From Clostridia bacterium (lineage in GTDB: Bacteria > Bacillota > Clostridia > Christensenellales > Borkfalkiaceae), in NCBI GenBank assembly GCA_017620875.1, contig JAGAUH010000238.1, positions 1 through 5,403 of the forward strand: DNA of 5,403 bases, written 5' to 3'. A program made the position numbers and the translations under genes. The notes under the pieces are model-generated. The model had not been told where the DNA came from. It made no database searches and saw only the letters and a program-made list of their open reading frames with translations. Shown one piece after another: positions 3,451 through 5,403 of this stretch. How positions within the stretch are numbered: position 1 is the stretch's first letter; each line of letters opens with the position of its first letter.

Positions 3451-5403
3451 TTATGCTTTCTTTTTAAATATTACTACGCAAGCAACCACTGCAACTAGTA
3501 TTAATATTAAAGTATATCCGCCACCAAAGTTAGCCATACAACCGCCCCTACTAGGCTCTGCTGTTGCACTACCTTGTCCGCCTTGGTTTCCACCGCTTGT
3601 AATAGCGCTAGAAGAACTTATAGCCACACTTTGACTGCTAGAAGACTCTATTTTAGAACTACTACTTTGCTCTTTAGAACTACTAGAAATAGTTTCTTGA
3701 GAACTTGGCTCGCTACTAGAACTAGAAGAACTTATACTGCTAGAACTACTAGAAGAACTTGCAGGTGGTATAGGTTGTTCTTTAACAGTTATAGTACAAG
3801 TAGCAACTTCTCCATAGCCGTTTATGCTAATAGTTAAAGTAGAAACACCCGTAGATATTGCACTAATAACGCCTTGACTAACGGAAACGCTTTCACCTTG
3901 TACGCTATAAGTATAAGTGTAAGTATTTGGTAAATATTGCTTTATATCATAAGTTCCGTCGTACTCTAAAGTAACGCTACTAGGCACGTCTAAAACAATT
4001 TCGTTAGTAGTAAACTCGCAAGTAGCAACTTCGCCATAGCCGTCTATACTAACGGTTAAGGTAGAAGTTCCTTTAGAAACCGCCGTTATAATGCTACCAC
4101 TATTTGTTATACTAGTTCCGTTTATGCTATAAGTATAAGTATACGCATTATTTAGATAACTAGAAACGTCTACGCTAGAGCCAAAATCTATTTCAATGCT
4201 CGTTGGGAACGATATTGTAGAAACGTCTATTTCGTCTACGCTAATACTTACCTTTGAAGTAGGCATAGTAAAGTAATAGTTGCCACCTTCTTTAGTAACG
4301 GTAACGCTATTTCCAAAAGAATCTACAACCTTTGGCATTGCGTATACATAACCTGCTTGAGCGTTTAAAGTAAATTCAACTTTTTCGCCAACCTTTGCAT
4401 TGTTTTTAGAATAGTTTATGTCGCTATCCTTTTTAACTTCTCTTGCTAAACTATCCGAGAAATCCCATTCCATATTTTGGTTTTCCACACAATAGAACTC
4501 ATCTAATACAGGGTTGTATACTTTAAAAGTAATCTTTTTAGTATTTTCGTTTACTTTTGCAACTAGTAATAAACTATCGCCCCTATTGTTAAAGGTGTCT
4601 TGCCAGTCTATAAGCATACTATAAACTTGGTTACTAAAAGTACCAAAATCAGTTCTGTTCATAAAGGTTTCTTGCGATATGTGTCCACCACTAGACATAA
4701 ACATATTGTCGTTGCCCTTTATTAGTTTGTTGTAAACGTCTATACCGTTATTAACTTCTAAAACGTTTGCATCTTTACTATAACCGTAATCGCAAGGACG
4801 CCAACTAGAATTATCACTCATAAACTCGCCGTCGCTATACATCATAGCGTGGGTATTTACTATAACTCTGTGTCCAGAATATTTTGGTTGAGAAACAATT
4901 TCGTTTGCCCAAGCAATCATATCGTTGGTTGGTCCAAACTCTAACGCTACTACTAAGTATTTTACAGGTGTAGAAGAACCTTTTGGTGTTGCATCTATCT
5001 CGTAAATAACGTTCATCATAGTGTCGTTATTTTGTGCAAAATCACTATGGTTTCTGTTATATTTAGCAACTACGTTAGTTGCAAATTTTTCGTTGTAACT
5101 TGCACTAGAGAAATAATAGTTATAATAGGTTGCCGTTCTACCAGTGCCTTGTGCCATATAAAAATTATCGTAGTCGTGGTTACCAAGTATCATTGTATAA
5201 GGTATGCCCGCTTGTTTTAATAGTTCGAAACCAAAAGTTTGTCCGTTTATAAAACTACTAGAAAACGTTTTCGTTCCCGTAGCGGCAGATCCGTTAGTTA
5301 TCATACTATCTAAATAACCGGTTTTACCACTAATAAGTTCCCACTCTCTCCAGTCGTTTTGGGCAGCCCAGTTATCATCTACACCCCTTGCGTGCTTTAA
5401 GTC
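3451..5403 (-). CDS. Surface calcineurin-like metallophosphoesterase, N-terminus beyond the window
   Basis: The frame stays open to the right edge, so 650 C-terminal residues are visible and the true start, signal peptide and first metal motif lie outside. An in-frame Met at 5304 is internal: the residues before it (D-L-K-H-A-R-G-V-D-D-N-W) look like the continuation of a GDxxD-type metal motif. Other metallophosphoesterase landmarks are GNHD (5173-5184), LEFGPTND, VIVNTHAMMY (His-containing motif, 4849-4854) and SSGGHIS (4681-4689), where the last His of GHxH is replaced by Ser. Behind the enzyme come a B-repeat-like segment (about 4225-4413, ending in a FTMP motif), two 74-residue tandem modules, a serine-rich stalk and a tail of Gly-Gly-Cys, hydrophobic span and FKKKA. 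It is probably an exported, surface-tethered phosphomonoesterase or phosphodiesterase of unknown substrate. Confidence 0.88.
   Translation of the reverse strand, partial: DLKHARGVDDNWAAQNDWREWELISGKTGYLDSMITNGSAATGTKTFSSSFINGQTFGFELLKQAGIPYTMILGNHDYDNFYMAQGTGRTATYYNYYFSSASYNEKFATNVVAKYNRNHSDFAQNNDTMMNVIYEIDATPKGSSTPVKYLVVALEFGPTNDMIAWANEIVSQPKYSGHRVIVNTHAMMYSDGEFMSDNSSWRPCDYGYSKDANVLEVNNGIDVYNKLIKGNDNMFMSSGGHISQETFMNRTDFGTFSNQVYSMLIDWQDTFNNRGDSLLLVAKVNENTKKITFKVYNPVLDEFYCVENQNMEWDFSDSLAREVKKDSDINYSKNNAKVGEKVEFTLNAQAGYVYAMPKVVDSFGNSVTVTKEGGNYYFTMPTSKVSISVDEIDVSTISFPTSIEIDFGSSVDVSSYLNNAYTYTYSINGTSITNSGSIITAVSKGTSTLTVSIDGYGEVATCEFTTNEIVLDVPSSVTLEYDGTYDIKQYLPNTYTYTYSVQGESVSVSQGVISAISTGVSTLTISINGYGEVATCTITVKEQPIPPASSSSSSSSISSSSSSSEPSSQETISSSSKEQSSSSKIESSSSQSVAISSSSAITSGGNQGGQGSATAEPSRGGCMANFGGGYTLILILVAVVACVVIFKKKA
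3454..3546 (-). other. C-terminal Gly-Gly-Cys / transmembrane / Lys sorting-like tail
   Basis: The last 31 residues begin GGCMANFGGGY (Cys codon at 3538-3540), run through a hydrophobic span of about 16 residues (TLILILVAVVACVVIF) and end in KKKA. This is the three-part layout of a C-terminal sorting signal, but there is no LPxTG. The layout is closer to Cys-containing CTERM signals of the Synergist-CTERM or MYXO-CTERM kind, in which the Cys may be the processing or lipid-anchoring site. It could also simply be a C-terminal membrane anchor. Confidence 0.6.
3595..3759 (-). repeat. Serine-rich low-complexity stalk of the phosphoesterase
   Basis: About 55 residues consist mostly of Ser, broken by short Glu, Lys, Gln, Ile and Pro islands. 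Ser is coded by a mixture of AGT, AGC and TCT, so the DNA is not a simple microsatellite. Stalks like this lie between the folded domains and the wall or membrane anchor of Gram-positive surface proteins and are often glycosylation targets; modification here is inferred only. Confidence 0.8.
3778..4221 (-). repeat. Two tandem 74-residue modules in the phosphoesterase
   Basis: Bases 4000-4221 and 3778-3999 encode two copies of a 74-residue unit with a 222-nt period. Shared blocks include YTYTYS, STLT and GYGEVATC. DNA identity is highest over the GYGEVATC block (plus-strand bases from 3799 and from 4021). The pattern of short strands and conserved Gly/Thr/Ser suggests a bacterial immunoglobulin-like fold that spaces the enzyme from the envelope. 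Both units carry one Cys (in VATC). This is a domain duplication within one gene, not a mobile element. Confidence 0.85.

Noticed and set aside
3413..3837. Two overlapping plus-strand open frames near the phosphoesterase C-terminus
   Set aside because: One starts inside the terminator and the other is an Arg/Thr-rich reverse reading of the serine stalk, a usual artefact of low-complexity DNA.
5032..5220. Plus-strand open frame of 62 codons
   Set aside because: Antisense to the GNHD region of the phosphoesterase; no family features.
5302..5304. ATG as the start of the phosphoesterase
   Set aside because: The frame stays open upstream to the window edge with metallophosphoesterase-like residues, and a start here would lack a signal peptide and metal motifs.

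Overview
The window is AT-rich, with compact genes, mixed-serine wall linkers and a Gram-positive-type LuxS. This points to a low-GC Bacillota, probably a gut-type clostridial or related lineage. The genus cannot be fixed from the sequence. There are four protein genes, one of them cut by the right edge. I see no tRNA, rRNA, CRISPR array or transposase.

Layout. Bases 1-463 carry no convincing gene. They hold an imperfect hairpin (20-54), a strong hairpin terminator (79-108) and two copies of a structured repeat of about 120 nt, spaced exactly 138 nt apart (208-330 and 345-469). The outer stem of the second copy runs into the stop codon of the neighbouring gene. Bases 464-2780 (minus strand) are a two-gene operon: a family 8 glycosyltransferase followed, with a 14-nt overlap, by a cardiolipin synthase-type phospholipase D protein. 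Bases 2781-2898 are a divergent promoter region with an 18-bp operator-like palindrome. Bases 2899-3366 (plus strand) are luxS, whose extended -10 box lies so close to the ATG that the mRNA is predicted to be leaderless. A nested bidirectional terminator (3389-3447) separates luxS from a convergent gene (3451-5403, minus strand). That gene encodes the C-terminal 650 residues of a secreted calcineurin-like metallophosphoesterase with a B-repeat-like domain, two tandem 74-residue modules, a serine-rich stalk and a C-terminal Gly-Gly-Cys / transmembrane / Lys tail.

Biology. The glycosyltransferase-cls pair fits envelope work (glycan or glycolipid synthesis plus cardiolipin formation). LuxS serves the activated methyl cycle and makes the AI-2 precursor. 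The phosphoesterase is an extracellular surface enzyme. The genes do not form one pathway. The most unusual material is non-coding: the twin repeats, whose stems are conserved in pairing but not in sequence, and the luxS promoter/start arrangement.
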